A stretch of 64,000 bases of DNA from Thysanoteuthis rhombus (GCA_963457665.1 OY735220.1:30930716-30994715), one strand, 5' to 3'. Shown: positions 1-15,500, numbered from the stretch's first letter. Notes: generated by a model from the sequence alone, not told the origin. Program-made: numbers and translations.

Positions 1-327
1 TTACCAATGAAAAGTGTATGGTTTTTTTTTTTTACACTAATATATTAAAAACTCTTTTCTTTTAGATTAAAATATACTTTTTTCGTAAAGATATTCTTGA
101 ATTTTCCCTATTTTAAAAAGGAACAACACAAATCTCATGTATTACATCCAAAACGTGCTAGAAAACAAAAATTCAAGCAATTATTTAGCATCCATCACTA
201 TCCAAGATATCTCTGTGATTGCATCTAGATTTTTTCTTTTCCCACCACTCAACTTCCAAGAAGAAATGGAAGATAAATTAGAGTGGAACTACCTACGTAA
301 ATAACAGTTTCTTTTTCTCTTTTGCAG
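1..327 (+). other. End of an upstream SESTD1 intron
   Basis: AT-rich sequence ending in a pyrimidine-rich tract and the acceptor at 327. Nothing else was recognised. Confidence 0.7.
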
Positions 328-505
328 GATTTTGAAAAATTTATGAAAGAAGCCAAAACTGCTTCTGTTCATTTGGACAATGCTGAGGCCCAAGTGAATA
401 GAGCATATGCCAAAGAAGGAGCCTCAAGTCCATTTGCTTCAATGAAGCGGAGGCAAAACTGGAATAAGTCTGTGATGTCTGTACCTGAAGGGGTGATTGC
501 TGATG
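328..505 (+). CDS. SESTD1: SESTD1 exon: SEC14-to-spectrin linker
   Basis: Preceded by a pyrimidine tract and TTTGCAG at 321-327 and followed by donor GTAAGT at 506. It starts in phase 0 and ends in phase 1. It encodes about 59 residues, from DFEKFMKEA to VPEGVIAD, aligning with the segment right after the SEC14 domain. The split Gly codon at the end is completed by the next exon (VIAD-G-KVLL), which fixes the donor choice. Confidence 0.85.
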
Positions 506-3500
506 GTAAGTTACAAAGGTATGAGCAAATAACTTGATATGAATACATGCCGTTCAAACACAGATATACTGTATATGCTGGCATATAAGTCTACCTCAAA
601 ACTAAGGTAATTTAGTCCAATACCCGCTAGATCAGTTGACTCTCCAAAATGAGGCAGCATAGTGTTCATCAAAGTGTCAAGTTCATAGGGTCTAAACTGA
701 ATAATATGATCCATTAGGGAAAATTATAGTCAACTTATATACAGTAATTATTGTCACTCCAACTTATTCCTTTGCTTTATCATTTATCATAGTACGTAGA
801 ATATGACAGGATTGTTTATGCATGGATCGGCACTTCTGCCTACAATCTGAGTATCTGTGCTCTATGAAAATGTCACTCTCCAACACTGCGCCCAGGATCA
901 GAATGTTGTGTTTGTGCATTCTGCCTCAAATCAAAGTGTGCTTCTTCTGCACTTCTAAGATCTGAGTGTAATATCTGTGTGCTCATTGAAAAGTGCTTCA
1001 CAAAAGATATGTATGTGGATTGTGTGTTATATATGTGGAGTTTTGTTGTATCTTCTTTTCTGGTTTTCTTTCACTCCTGTCTTTTTTTACTCAGCATCAA
1101 CTTTTAAACTTCCGTGAAGTATGCTTTTGGCTACTTGATTTGACAGTGCTGAAATGTCAAATTGATAATGGTAATTTTTCAGTCTTTAATAAGATACCTC
1201 AAGTTTACTTTATAATGTCATAAAAATGATCTAGTATTTTTAGAGATACACTTCAAAATTATTTTATTTTAGATTTATAATATATATTTTGTCCGATGGA
1301 CAACACTTGTAACATCCAAAAAACACTCCACAAAAATGTGATTATCCTATATACCAAGCTTTGAATTTTACTAAAAAAAACCCTCATTTGATTGGTTCCA
1401 GACCCCACACTAAAACCAATTTTTAAGCTACTGGTATATTAAACACCTGACAAACAAATATACAGGCACAGCATAAGTATTACCAGTAGTTTTGGGTAGC
1501 CAGCTTGAAATGTAATGGTGGCCAAGCTTCAAAGTGGAGAAAATATGCCAGTTTTGGCTGCATTAAACACCATTTCTCTGTTGGTCATTGTTGGCTTTCA
1601 GACCCCCCCCCCCATTACAGATGTATTCATTCTAAGTTCTTTTTCTACTTGATTGCAAATACAATAACACTAACTTCAAAATTCCATACAAACTATTGTA
1701 CAGAATGGTATGTCTTCAGTCTTTGAAAAAGCTGCTATAGTGTACTCAATTTTCATTTTGTACTAAAATCCATTAGTAACTACATGCACTAGTTAAAGTG
1801 TATTCCAATTATAGGATATCTTCTTTGAAGGTTTAATTTTGGTTATAATTGCAAAAAAAAGTAGCAGGGAGTTAGTCAGAGGGAAGAAAATACTTTTGCA
1901 TTATTTCAGTGAGTTTCAGACCATGTCTAAATACAAAAACACCAAATGTGTCATGATGTCATTTGAAAAATTTAAGTCAATTATTAAAAATCTTTCAAAA
2001 ATAGAATTAGCCCCGTAGAGAATTATGTCAAAGAAAATCAGTAAATTTAATGATTGATTGACTGTATTTTGGAAAAATATTGCTTACTTTTTACTGAAAA
2101 TTTAGTGAAAAATATATTTGTTTACTGCGTTTTTTTTTGTTTTTTTTAACAGTGAAGATGTTTCAAAGATCAACCCAATTCTCATACCCCCATACTTTAA
2201 CTAGTGTTAAACAAGCATTTGTTTTTAATGCATTAAGATATTACCATTTGTAGTATATTTGAATAGATTTAAGTATTACCCTTATACCATTAATACATTC
2301 AAGGTATTGTATTCATTGTATTGATATATCACAGCACTGATTGTTTAGTGCTCACTGACTTAAATTTCACGCTTTGGTAGTTTGGGGTTCAGCTTATACC
2401 AATGATATGATCTAAAACCATGAAATTCAATCCAAAATCAGGGTCTTGTCTTATCTGGGGGTCACCTTATCTACTGAAATACATGGTATATTTAGAATGA
2501 TAATTTAATGTCATCTTCTATGCAATTTTCAGGGAAGGTGCTACTTCGACAACTTCAAAATGATGGAGAATCAGCATATGAAAGAGAAGAAGATGCAATT
2601 ACTACTTTAGACAATTTAGAAAACCAGAAGCAAGTGAAAAGAATCATTCGTTTTTTGGACCACAAAATGGATCAACTCTATGACATCCAGGAAGCCAGAA
2701 ACAAGTCCAAAATGGTCAACCAGGAAGTCGCAGAGTTGCAGGACTCCATGAAAAAAGTAAGTTGGGAATTTAGTGACTCCTAAAAAATATATTTATCACT
2801 GATGGAAGTGGAAATTGATCTTTGTGTCACATAAATTCATGTCATTTTTCTCTCTATTTGCACGTGGACAGATATCCATAATCAAAGTTTTCAAGATCTT
2901 CAGCACAATTAAGAAGAGTCAGATGAAGATCACTACTATGATTCATGATTGGTTGGGAAAATAACTTCTAGATTTTATTATCAGTGAAATATGAAGATTA
3001 GTATTAAAGAATTTTGCACTTCACTAAACTTTCAAACAAATAGGTTGCCACTCAGACTTTCTTTATCACATCCATCTATTCTTTTTTTAAATTAATTCAA
3101 AACTTAAAAGTAGACAAGAAAAATGAATGGAGCCACAGCAGGGGATGGTTTTTGAGCCTTACTGGATGTCCAAGGAGGAAAATTTAAGATGAATTTAAAA
3201 ATCATGAAGAATAAGATGGCACACATCTTACTTAGATGGAAAACAAAATAATTAATTTTTGTTTCAAATGTTCATAGTTGACAATTTCTTCACCTAGATA
3301 TTATAAAAAAATTGTGCTTTGCTATGGGTGGTAATCCAGACTCCCTGTAAGACTTGATGACCTTGTTAGTTCATTATAATTGAAGCTGTTCTTGTTCTTC
3401 TTCTCTTTCAGGTGGTTGATTGGATTCTTGGGCCAGGTGAAAAGTTGCTTGCCTCCATGACTGACATTGGTGACAGTTGTGATTCTGCTGAAGTCCTTCG

Positions 3501-6500
3501 GAAAACACATGAAGAAATGGAAATCAAATGTGCTGTAAGTAGCAATTCTTTTTGTTCCAAGAGTTGTATAATTATTGAACTTTCTCTTCATATTGTTTTT
3601 ATTGTTATCACATTTCAGTTGATGCATTCTACAGCTTTCTCTATATGTACAGTCTGTTGATATAGAGAGAGATCTTTTTTTCTTATGAGATTTGTGGCTA
3701 AGAAAAGAAATGGTGATTAGTATACTGACTATCTCCGCTCATTCCCAACCATGCAGGCTACACAGGCAATTCTGTTTTCAGCAATCTGTGATTCTATATT
3801 TATATTAGGAAATGCTTGCAAATTCTCTCTTTGTTGAGCAAAGAAATTCAAAGAGTCCTCAAATCCACACTGGCCTGACATACTTCTCTGATGATCATGA
3901 TTGTATTCTGCGACTGTAATAGTTGAAACATCCTATAGCAGCATTCAGTCCTCCTTCCTTTCAAGCCACAGCATCTAACTCAGCGAGCATCCTTATCACC
4001 TTCAATTTCTCACTAGATTTTAATGTTCCTAATCCTGTGTCTTTGAGGTCTGCCTGATGCTTATCAAGCAAGTTTGTGCAAAGATGGCCTTTTCAAGCCT
4101 TGGAGTTGTTGAACTCTACTAGTACAAATTTCAGGGCTTTTTCAGCAGGTGTTTCTTCAGTCATCTGTAGTATATGGCTAAACATGGACTCCTGTAGTTG
4201 GGCCACTTTTGTTAAGAATTGTGTCACACGCCTTGTACAGAGCCTGGTTGGAGATCAGGCTGTTTGTCTATGGGTGGCCTGTGATAACTCGCAGATTTTT
4301 ACACTGCCCCTGGAGCTGCCAAGCTGTTGGAATTGTATGTCATCAAAGAAACATACATGCGCAGTTTCCTAACCCTCAGGTTAATGTGTGCTACTTCTTT
4401 CAATTCTCTGACTTTATTGTAGTAGTAAAAAAAAGCAACACAAAGAATGAGTTCAATAGCCCAAACAATATTTAGAATGATCACTTCTGTTTCTCAGGAA
4501 TAAAAATGGTTAAAGTTTTGTACTGGTCTTCAGTTAGTTCCATCATCTTGGCTGTATTATCTAATTAAAACAGAGTTATGAAACTGTCAATTACATTATC
4601 GATTGTAACAAAATCATGATTACAAAACACACCAATGTGATTTGTTGTTGTTGTCATCTTCTTTTTCTTGTTGTGGAATGAAATACAAATCAGACATCTT
4701 CCATTGTACTTGTTGAGTTCTTGCTTCCTATGAAATGTTGGTTTGGAGAGAGAATGAGGGGGTGAATAAGGAATGTCGTTTCTGACTGCATGGAAGGGTA
4801 GCAAGAATATTTCAACACCCCATTTTTGCTGTTTCTGCTCCTCCTCCTCCTCCCCCTGACACTGATGCTTGCTGACCGGTGTGGCTAGCTGTTCACTTTT
4901 TAAGCCAAATAAAATAGACATGTGGATAAATCATGTAACCTTTGCTTCCATTCATTCACATGTATAACCATGACTTTCTGATATTATGCCACACTATTGA
5001 ATATATTACAATTAGCTATCTAAAATTGATAACATGTAGATTTCAGTGTGCTAAACCAGGAATTATTCATATTCTTGTTCATTGATAAATTATGCAAAAT
5101 AAAATGCAAATTTGTCTTCAAAGGAGACCTATGGCAATTATGCTGAACTTCGACACAAGGCTGAAGAGGTCATCCAAGAAAATGAATCTTCTTCTGCAAA
5201 TGTTCTCGCTCAGAGGGATTACATGGATACTGTGTGCAGAGGTTTTGCCAGTCGATTGGAGAGACGCAAAATTTTGCTGATAACTTCTGTTCGTTTTCAC
5301 CGATTTGCTGAGGATGTAAGTTTGTTATATTTTTCTCTTAATCAAATTACATATTTAAATTATACGATAAACATACTCACTAAACTTGACTGTAATTTTA
5401 CTATGAAACTGAAATTGTCTATAATTGGAAATAGTATAATTGATAGCATTGGCTGTACTTAATCTTATTCATACATACATAGAAACATTACATTTCATAT
5501 GCTACATTTAACAGTATATAGAATGTGCATTTTAAAAAAAAAATGACTAAAGAAATTAACCTTTGTCCTTCAATATGCCAGTATTTTGTTGTGACTACCA
5601 TAGGCTAGTGCTATTTCTTGAATATCCTTTGCTGCAATGATGAAAGTCCTATCAAACATATTGTCCAGATATAAAATCTTATCTAGTATTTCTTCTCTTC
5701 TCTTGGCAAAGATTTTAGAACGGTATCTTTTTTTTTCTTTATTAAAAGGAATATCTAAAATTGTTGTGGTTACCGATTAAATAGATTTTAATTTAAATAT
5801 TGGCATAATGCCTATGTCAGACAGAATATTATCATTTTAATCGGGCAGCATTAAACCTCATTTAATCACTTAGGATTGGGATTTTTTTTTTTAAAACTTT
5901 GTGCTTTCAGACAGGAATATTTTTTTTAGATAGTTTTAGTGGAAAATGTCATTCTGTTTTAGTGGTTTGTAAATGCTATCAGTTCTTATGCAAAATTTCA
6001 TATTAACAATTATGTGATTTTCCAAACTAGAACAATCACAGCTTTCTCTGGCTTCATCACCATGTACAAATTGTTACCTGCCAGAGTTAGAAATATGAAG
6101 TTCTTTAAAAGTATATGCACAATGTTTTTTCAATGGGTGCCATATTAATCACATTCACTTAAATGCATCATTTTCAATCTAGCACAAGTAGTTGCAGAGC
6201 CTCTCAATGTGTGATATTATAATGGCAAAATATCTCATCAATTGCTCAAGAATTGAAAAAAATTCCTCCTGAGATATCTAATCAGCTTGTACAAAGTTAT
6301 TTCATTTAAAAAAAATCTGATTATTTCAAATAGGATTTCCATCTGAAAGTTTATCAAAAATCAATGAAGATATTTTGAAATATAATTATGACATGGGTCA
6401 TTCTATGTCAAGTGGACCAATTTGAGGAAAGTATCCCATTTGACCATTATTGATTTTACTCCAACTTTGATCTTGGGTTCTTTTGTGTCTGAAATGAAGT

Positions 6501-9500
6501 CCTGTAAAATTCTAGCTTGATATCTCTATTCATTCAGTCACTATGGATCCAAGAAAAAGGAATACGAATTTTTTTTTCTGGTACCAATACGAGAATGGGG
6601 TTCAAATGACTAAGAAAAAAAGTTACTCCCCTGTAATCTTTTAAAAGAAAGTTTTTGAGGCCTGACAAACTTGAAAACAATTCCTGCAGAAGGGTTCCAG
6701 GTTTGAGTGATGTAAATGAGTATAACATGAAGATATTTTTCAATAAATTCCGTCTGATAACGTATTGTAAATCATCATAATTTTTATGACGTCTTTTCAT
6801 CTTCAGCTTAATCTTTTAGCTGCTTTTTATTTTTTTAACTTTCAACTGCCCTGAATAAAAGTTACAATAAAACTTGAATTTCAAATTTGCTTTAAAATAA
6901 AAATAAGCAATCTTCTAGGCATAAAAACATTAGCATATGTAGATTTTGAAACCTTTGAACGGATGGATAATGGGAGCAGAAGTAAATAAATCCATGGATG
7001 GAAGATATTTTGTCTTAATTTTTTCGTTGCTTTTTATCATAACTTTTATTCATAAAAATTGACCATAAAACTGACATTCTCTCATTTCTCCAAATCCAAC
7101 CCTGGGAAAATCAAGGGAAGTTTTATTATAACTTTCATTCAGGCCAGTTAAAAATTTGAAATAATTAACAAGCAACTAAAAAATTAAGCTGAAAGTAAAA
7201 AGTTGTCATAGAAATTAAAGAATGATTTATAATACTTCAATGAATAAAATCTTTTGAAAAATATCTCTATTTTACACCCATTTACATCACTCAAACCCAG
7301 AACCCTTTTGTTGTGTCGCTCCAAGTTAGAACCGTCTTGTAAGAAATTGTTTTCATTTCTATCTGGCCTGGAAAAATGTTTTTTCAAATTCATGGGGAGT
7401 AACCTTTTTCTCCATCATTTGGACTTCACTCTTGTATTGGTACCTTTTTTCCATTTTCAACAAGTCACCATTCCATAACAGGTACTACTTGAATTGTACT
7501 GAAAATTTGTTTTGGGAGTCAACATTTTTTGTAGATTTTGAAAATGTTATCAGCTTAGCTCTAGGAAATATCTTTTTTTTTTTTCAGAAAAAGATGTCAA
7601 ATGGGATCCAAATTTCATCGTTATTTCCAGGAAACCATTAGGTAGTCATAACTCAGGACCTAGCTCACTTTGTGAGCTCTGTCTAGCAAGAAAGAGAGTA
7701 GTGTCAATTCAGTACATAATGTCAAAATTGAAATTTTTCTAGTGTTTCTAGATCCTGAGATACAAGTTCTCAAAAATGGTTACATGGGACAAACTGAACC
7801 ATTTTCTAACAAAAACCATATGAAAAGAGCGTGTTTAAAAATACTTGGGGTTAGTTCTTTGGGGGGGGGGCTTGATTCTTTCATGTTCTAATCAGTGAAA
7901 AGGAAACATTTCAATGCTCTATTGGAACCAGTGATGAAGATTGGTTTTGAGAACTAGGTATACAGAAAAAGCCTGATAGTGAATGATAAAAGATTTTTTG
8001 GTTATCAGGGACATAATGATCAATTGCAAAACAAAAATCACAATTAAACTTTAAAACTCATTGAAAAATCAGAAACTAAAAAAGAATTAAGCAGAAAAAC
8101 TAAATATCTGCTTTCATACACACGTGTACATACATACGTATGTACATATTGATAAGTCCACAGCCTTACGATGATAAAAGCATTTATTCTAAATGACAAT
8201 TTTTTTTTTTTTTTTTTTTTTTTTTTCCCTACTAAAGTCTCTTGAAAAGGTAGGAGATTAATTCAGTTGTGAATATTAATCACATAGATCTAACATTAGA
8301 TGATGAAAATTTTAACTTGATATCAAACTAATAATTACATATCAGGTAAAGTAAACCGTCCGTCTCTTTAGAGGCACTTCCAATGGAATATGACAGCCAG
8401 TTTCTATTGTACATGTCAGCTTACTGATCCTTGCAAATCTCAAGTCTGGTTGAAACCAGGACTTTATTCTTGCATGTTTTTTTATGACCACCCCCTCGGC
8501 AGGCTGCAAATCCACCAAAGGGATACCTCCGCCCTAATCATACAGCTTAGAGTATACTTACTTAGATGCTGAATGTACAGGGAGATTGTCCTAATGAAGA
8601 GTCAGGCTATGGACTTATTAATTGGAATTAATTCTCATTTATGTTGCATTGTCTCTTTTTATTTTAGCTGTCTTCTCATTTGGATGAATTATTGGAATTG
8701 CTATGTTCTGAAGTGAAAGTCGAAAATGCTGCAGCTGCTGAAATGGATCTGACCACTTTGAATGACAAATGCAAAGAAATAGGTATTCTTTCAAGTCAAC
8801 ATCTTTCTAGGGGGGGGGTATCCTTCTTATTCTTTAAATCTTCCACTTCTACTTGAGGTGCTGTAAAAAGTCGGGACTGGCGGTTGCATCAGTTCCATCT
8901 ATCCTCTTCCCTTTTCGTCTATTTTACCTGACTCCTGACTACATAGATCACCCTTCCCCAATCAGGGAGAAATGGGGGTGGGGGATGGTGATGGGCCCTA
9001 CTCTTCAACACCTGCCCACAATGTACTGGCAGAGGGGAAAAGACTGATGCTCGCCTTTCACAAATGATTTCAAACTATCTCAGCCAGAGTTTGAGCTCTA
9101 TAATCCCATTTGCTCTACCATTAACCACTTGGCCATCCACACCCACTAGGTTTTTTTTAACATCATCATTATCAGTCTTTTATTGTCCATTGTTGGACAT
9201 GGAACTTCTCCAGACCTCTCTATTGTGGGTATTGCAGAGCCAATACTTTCTGAACTTGTCTAGTTCGTCTCGCCATCTTATATCCTGCTGGCCACAGTTT
9301 TGCATCTAATATCTGAGGATCCGTGTTGTGAGTTGTGATATCCCGTGGTTGTCTGCCATTCTTGCAACATGACCAGCCCATTGTCATTTGCGTTTTCTGA
9401 TAGATTCTATGATGTCATGGACTACTGTTTTTCCCTAATATATCGTGCTGTCTTGTGCTCTCTCCATGTGATATTGAGCATAATTCTTTCATGTGTGCAT

Positions 9501-12500
9501 TGCGGGGTTCTCAGTTTCTTGTTTAGGTTCTATGTTTCAGTTCCATTGGTGACTATCAGGAATATGCATTGGTTGTATAACCTTCTTTTGAGGACTAATG
9601 GGATTTTCTTGTTTTTGAAGGTTAAGCTTGCTCTACCAAAGGCTTACCATTCTAGAGTAATACTTCACTTGATTTCTTTTAAGGATTCTAAGGAGAATGC
9701 TTGTTTTAGGTAGATGTAGTGGTCTACTTTCTCCAGCTTTGCATTTTTGATTTTGATTGCTATGTTTATTTCCAACATATTTGTGTACATAACTTTTGTT
9801 TCTCTGAAGTTCATGTGAAGGCCAACTTTCTTACTTTCTTTATTCAGTTCGTCCAGTATCAGTTGGAGGTCCTGAAGATTTTTAATTAGAGACATCATTT
9901 CCCTTGGGAGAAATTTATTTACCAAATTTGCCAGCAAAAGAGATGTACATTAAAAGAGAAAAAAAAAAAAACAATGCAAATATTATACTGCATCTAACCA
10001 CTGGTATTATGACTAGAGAGCTCTGTACTGAAATTTGAAATAGTCAGCTCTAGGATTGAATGTGTCGTGAAACATAATGGCAGGGGGTATGTGTACCATT
10101 CGCGCACCATGGCTGCAGTAAGAGAAGGAAAGAAAAATGCAAGACTCATGTTGGGATTGAAAATCAACCTTCATTTTCTAGTTTGACTGACCAAGTTTGA
10201 GGATCAAACAAACCCTACTGCTCTAAACTTCTGCTTTTCTTTGTCTATCTTGATGACCAACCTTTGCTTTGATCCTCCAACTTATAGATAAGGGTCATTA
10301 ACTTCTTTTACCAGGATACCAGAACTAAATGATCTTCTACCCATTTCTTTTCTATTTTCCTTCTGCTTTCTTTTGGTTCTCTCTTCCTCACAACACTGAA
10401 CTTACTATCTTACTGACTACTGCCTCTTAGCCCTTTTTATCAACCCCTTTTCACTTACTTTCTTCTAATGTCTTTTTAATTAATTGCCTGTGACTGGCTA
10501 TCTATCTAGGGAGGGGGTCCAAGTGCCCAGGCTTTATCTTGTCAATAAATCTACTTGGGATGTTCCTATCATACCTTTGGCAGCTGAAAAGGGTTACTCT
10601 TTTACACCCTCATACATACATACAAGTAAGTAGCATATCTTTAAGGACCAAGTATGTAAGTATAGTTCACATATACTCACGCAAAAAGTATCTTCAACAA
10701 ATATGTTGTTTGAAAATAAAACAAAATACTTGAAAAAAAAATGAAATGTTAAAAAAAACAGTCCCAATCAGGTTTCATATTGTAACAGTAGCAGTGAATG
10801 ATAGTCTCTCAATTACTAATTTTTTTAATTGTATATAAATTCATAAACTGATTTTTTTTTTTTACAAGTGTGAATATTTCATTATTCTTCATCATTAAAA
10901 TTGTGATCTTTTCCTAAATTATAAAAATACTCTATACAATTTTCATGTGTCCTGCTAGTGAAAATAACTTTCTATTTCTACTATTTCTCTCACTTACAGA
11001 TACTTTGGCCAATCAAACACTCTATGATGGACAAAGCTTATTGGATGAAATGTCTCGACCAATGAAGAATTCAACTGGAGTGGACATAACTCCAAGTTAT
11101 TCTAATCAGATAAAACATATAAACAAAAGTGTGGAAGATTTGCAGGAGCGGAAACTTCGGTGTGATGAGCTGGCTGATGTCCGCAGATTAAAACTTCAAC
11201 AAATTCTTCAACTTTTCACCTGTGAAAAAGATGCTGACCAGGTTGGTAATATCTAGTTAGGTTTTTTTTTCTAATTGCTATAGAATTTTAGTGTCTTGGG
11301 CCATAATAGAGCTGACTCATGGCTGGTGAGATGAGCAATAGGCATTTGGCTAAGGGATGGTTCACCAATGGATATATTACTGAATGAACATGGGCTTTTT
11401 GATTTTTGTCAGAGATCAGTGTTGTGTGTGATATCTGGTACTTCAGTTTACTCAATACTGCTGTTACCTTCTCAATTTTCAACTTTCAGTCCAACTGCTA
11501 TTTTCCTTGTTTTATAATGGTTAACATCACAAGAATGTTTACCATTACTACTCTGATTGTGAAACTAGGGATTTCATGATATTACTGAAATGTTGAGGGA
11601 TTTCACAAAATCACCAGTTTCGCAATCTTAACAGAGCCACTTAAACTATTAGGAAGAATGGAATTGAAGCAAAGGTAGAAATTGGTTACATAACTTTTAA
11701 TTTCTGCTTTCAAACTTCTTTGGATTAAACATTACATCTGCACTATTAAAAAAAAACTACACTGTGCATTATTTGCAATTGTCAAGGTCTACTGTTCATG
11801 CATATTGAGAGGAAAATAGTCTTTTGGTTTCTTGTTTTTTCTACTGATTCTTAGTCTTTTTCTGTTCCAGCTGACCGATTGTTGAAGTAGTCGTGAGATT
11901 GTGGTTTGCCCATGTGCTCACTTTGTCTACTATTGTGGCACACTAGCAACAAAGAGACCTTTTTGTAAAGATATGACTATTAGGATTCATACCTTTACCA
12001 AGGATATTAGTGCTAAGTGAACACAAGTATCCCCAGACCGTTCAGAGATAGGGAGTGTAAGCAGATTTGGGCCTAATAGTTAGCATCATCTTATCCCATG
12101 TTATTGCTGGAACTATGCCAGGTTGAGGACAGAGAGGAATTTCATGTAGCAAGCTCTGATTTATCTACCAACGTATGTGTGTGGCAGGGAGAGGGGGACT
12201 AAATGTGAAGCCAACACTGGATGACTTCATTGCACTAACCAACTACACCATCATCATCATCGCAACAGTTTGTTGTGGTTTGGCATCATATCTTGTTCAG
12301 TGGAAAGAATTCTGTAATTATATATTCTGAGAGATATCAGGCAATCTTGCTAGACTACTTGCTATACTAACTGCACTTATTAGTTTGGTTCAGTTGGTAG
12401 AGAAGATCATTAAAGGCTTAGAGGTCTTCAATTTCATCCAAAATCTTGGACTGATTAATATCTCTGAGGAAATTCAAAGTAAAAGAAAAAAAAGCTTCCT

Positions 12501-15500
12501 TATTTTCTCAAATACTTTTTGTTCTAATGTAAAATACTCTAGTGGTGCTTCTGTCTATAAATAAATCTTTACAAGAATTTGTGTAGCTCAGGTAGTACAA
12601 AAAAATGTTTAAAGGCTAAGAAGTGTGAGATTTTCTTTCCTACATTAGATCGTTTATGCCTTTTGCTTCAAACTAACATGAGAAAAAGAAGCCTAATTTT
12701 AAACCTATGCAAATTTTCTCTTGGTATTTGTAAAATCTAATGAGTTTTTTTCATTTCTTGCTTTACTCCAAACAGCAGTTAGATTTCAGGTATATGATTG
12801 GTCATTTGGTAGCATTGGGTCGCCTAAAAAGTTTGTTCAGTTTATTGAGAAAAAATAAAAGACAATTTTTAAAAATTTTCAACCTTAACTTATTTGAACA
12901 ACATATTTAGCATTTTGTTCTATCTTCTCCCTTTTCCCTGGTAACTTCATGATCCCAACACTCTTAATCATGTTTGAGTAGATAAGTGTTGGTTAAACAT
13001 ATCAAGTAACCTGCCTTGTGGTCATGAGTTCAAATCCTAGGTTGGGTGGTGCTGAAAAGTGATAGATCCTGGTTCAGGCAAAGGAGTGACATTAGTAGGA
13101 CGAATCAACTACGAAGAACTGACTGATATGGAATATTTTTTCACGTGAACAGCAGAATGAAAACAATTTACTTTGGTGGATTAAGTAAGGGATTAGGTTA
13201 AAAGTTTCCAGTAGGTTACCAACTATGAAAGACTCCTGAACAAGGTCAGAGTGTACAACGTCTGAAACATGACTATAACAATCAAGATGAGGATACTAGT
13301 CCAAGTAAATCAGCGTATAATAATGATAATTTCTCATCTCAGAAATTCAAAACAAAACAGAATATTTTTAATACATTCAAGTAGCAGGTCGCCCATGGAA
13401 ATATAAAAAAATTTTTTTCCCTCAACTTGGAAACCTAACATCAGAGAACTAACATAAACAAACTGACACAAATGATATTCTACACTTGATTTGAATATTT
13501 TGAGTATACTGTATTGTATAACACTGATTATTTTTGCTATCAACCTGAATTTTAATAACTTTTTTTCAAAAAAGACTGATACGACAGTCACAATACAACT
13601 AACTTTTTGAATGAAGTTAATCAAAAGTAAATGTTCCTCATACCATCTAATGATGTAAATCGTATAAAGTTTTTAGGCTATCCAATAGTTAAATTATTTT
13701 AGTTATATCAAAAATGCATAGAAATAAAAATTCACACTGGTGAAGGTGTAATCTTTTGGTGGATGTCTTTCCTGTAAAGTTATAAACACAGTTTGAATTT
13801 TAGATGCTTATTCACAATACAAAACTTGTTTCTAGACATAAATCAAAATTTTTTGAATTCTAAGATGAAGTATTTCCATTATTAATTTTTGACTAGTGTT
13901 ATCCCCATCTTTTTTGGTTTCTTTTTATCACAAATCCTATTTGACATTACTTACTTTAATCGTTGATGAGTTTTCGACCTAGAATGTGTGATAAAAAGAT
14001 TAAGAAAAGACTCGTCAAAAATTAGTTTTTTGGTGAAGTTAGTATTTGTAGCTTGGTGGATGTTTTGAGATAACCCACTTCAGTGAGGGTAGATAAAATA
14101 AGATAAACCTAATGACAAACTGGGAGGGATATTTATAGTTAAAAATCCAAGGTAAATCATGGTAAAGTAAGACAATGACTGATATTCACTGATGTTGGCT
14201 TGGCTTTGTGAATGGAGATCCAGGAGGGTTTTCTTCATCTTTTTCAGTCCTAAGATGCTGAGGCCTGTATGTGAATAGCCCAAAGACCTGTATAATGGAG
14301 TAGATTAGCTTAATTAGATATAGGGCCAAATGGTTGGAAATGAAAGTTGAGAAGGATGTGTTGCACCAGTTTTTTTTTCAAATGGGGAGGGTCTGCTTGC
14401 CTTGAAAATCTTGACTATTACCTAGGCTTAAATACAGGCCGCAGGTGCTGGCGGAGAGTATAGTAACTATCACAGACACTACAACAGGCTTGAAGTAAGA
14501 TCAACTATTATCTAAGAAAACTGGAGGGATGTAATCAGATCTCCAGTGTCATGATAAGCAACATTTGGAGAGATATTCTTTGGCAACTGATTTAGTATCA
14601 AGAAATATTACTGTGCTGCAATACTTTTCATGATATCAAATTTTGGCAATTCTTTTACACCAAGGATTATTCATATCAAAATGAAATTCAATTGTATCTC
14701 TGAGAACTGAAATAAGAATTTAGAGTTTGCTACATTCAACTTGTTTTCTCCTTGGCATATTTTATAAACAACAAATATATTTCGGCTTGTCAGGTCATTA
14801 TCATTGTTTTATTGACCGATTTAATAAATCGGTCTAGAAATATTTCTAAAAACACGATGGCGATACATGTCAGTCTTGGAACATCAACAACAACAACCAA
14901 AGTCATTGTGAATGAGAACAATGACATAATCTTCAGCACTCGAAATTCCGTTACCTGATTAAATTGTAACTTGAATGCTTTCATTCTGACCTTTGTTAGT
15001 GATAACATGAATAAATCATTCTTTTTGCAAAAACAAAAATACAATTACTGTCCTGTTAAGCTTCATAAGGAATGAAAAAAATTATTTTGATATGCATTTG
15101 TCAATGAGTATAGAAAATTTATTAACTTTAAAAAGTTTAGACTAAACAATAAATAATCTTATGGTATACCCTGAAAAAAGAGTCTATACAGTTGTCCCCT
15201 CCTATCTGTGGTTTCACTCTCTTTAGTTTGAGTTATCTGTGGTCAAACCAAAAAAGTAACAATTCATGGTTTACATGATAACGATCCCAAAGCACAATAT
15301 TAGTGAGACTAACAATTCAAATTTGCCAAGTGGAGACCTTAAAGTGCTTCTTCTAAAGGCGAAAGTTTTCGATTCAATAAGGAAAGACAAAAATTGTATA
15401 CTGAGATTGGTAAGATATACAGCAAAAATGACTCTTCCATTTGTCAATTCACTTTTATTACAGTATATTGTTCTATTTTATATGTAGTTATTGTTGTCAA

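Noticed and set aside
9345-9713. 122-codon open frame on the + strand
   Set aside because: It is the antisense of the LINE fragment, whose protein homology is on the minus strand.
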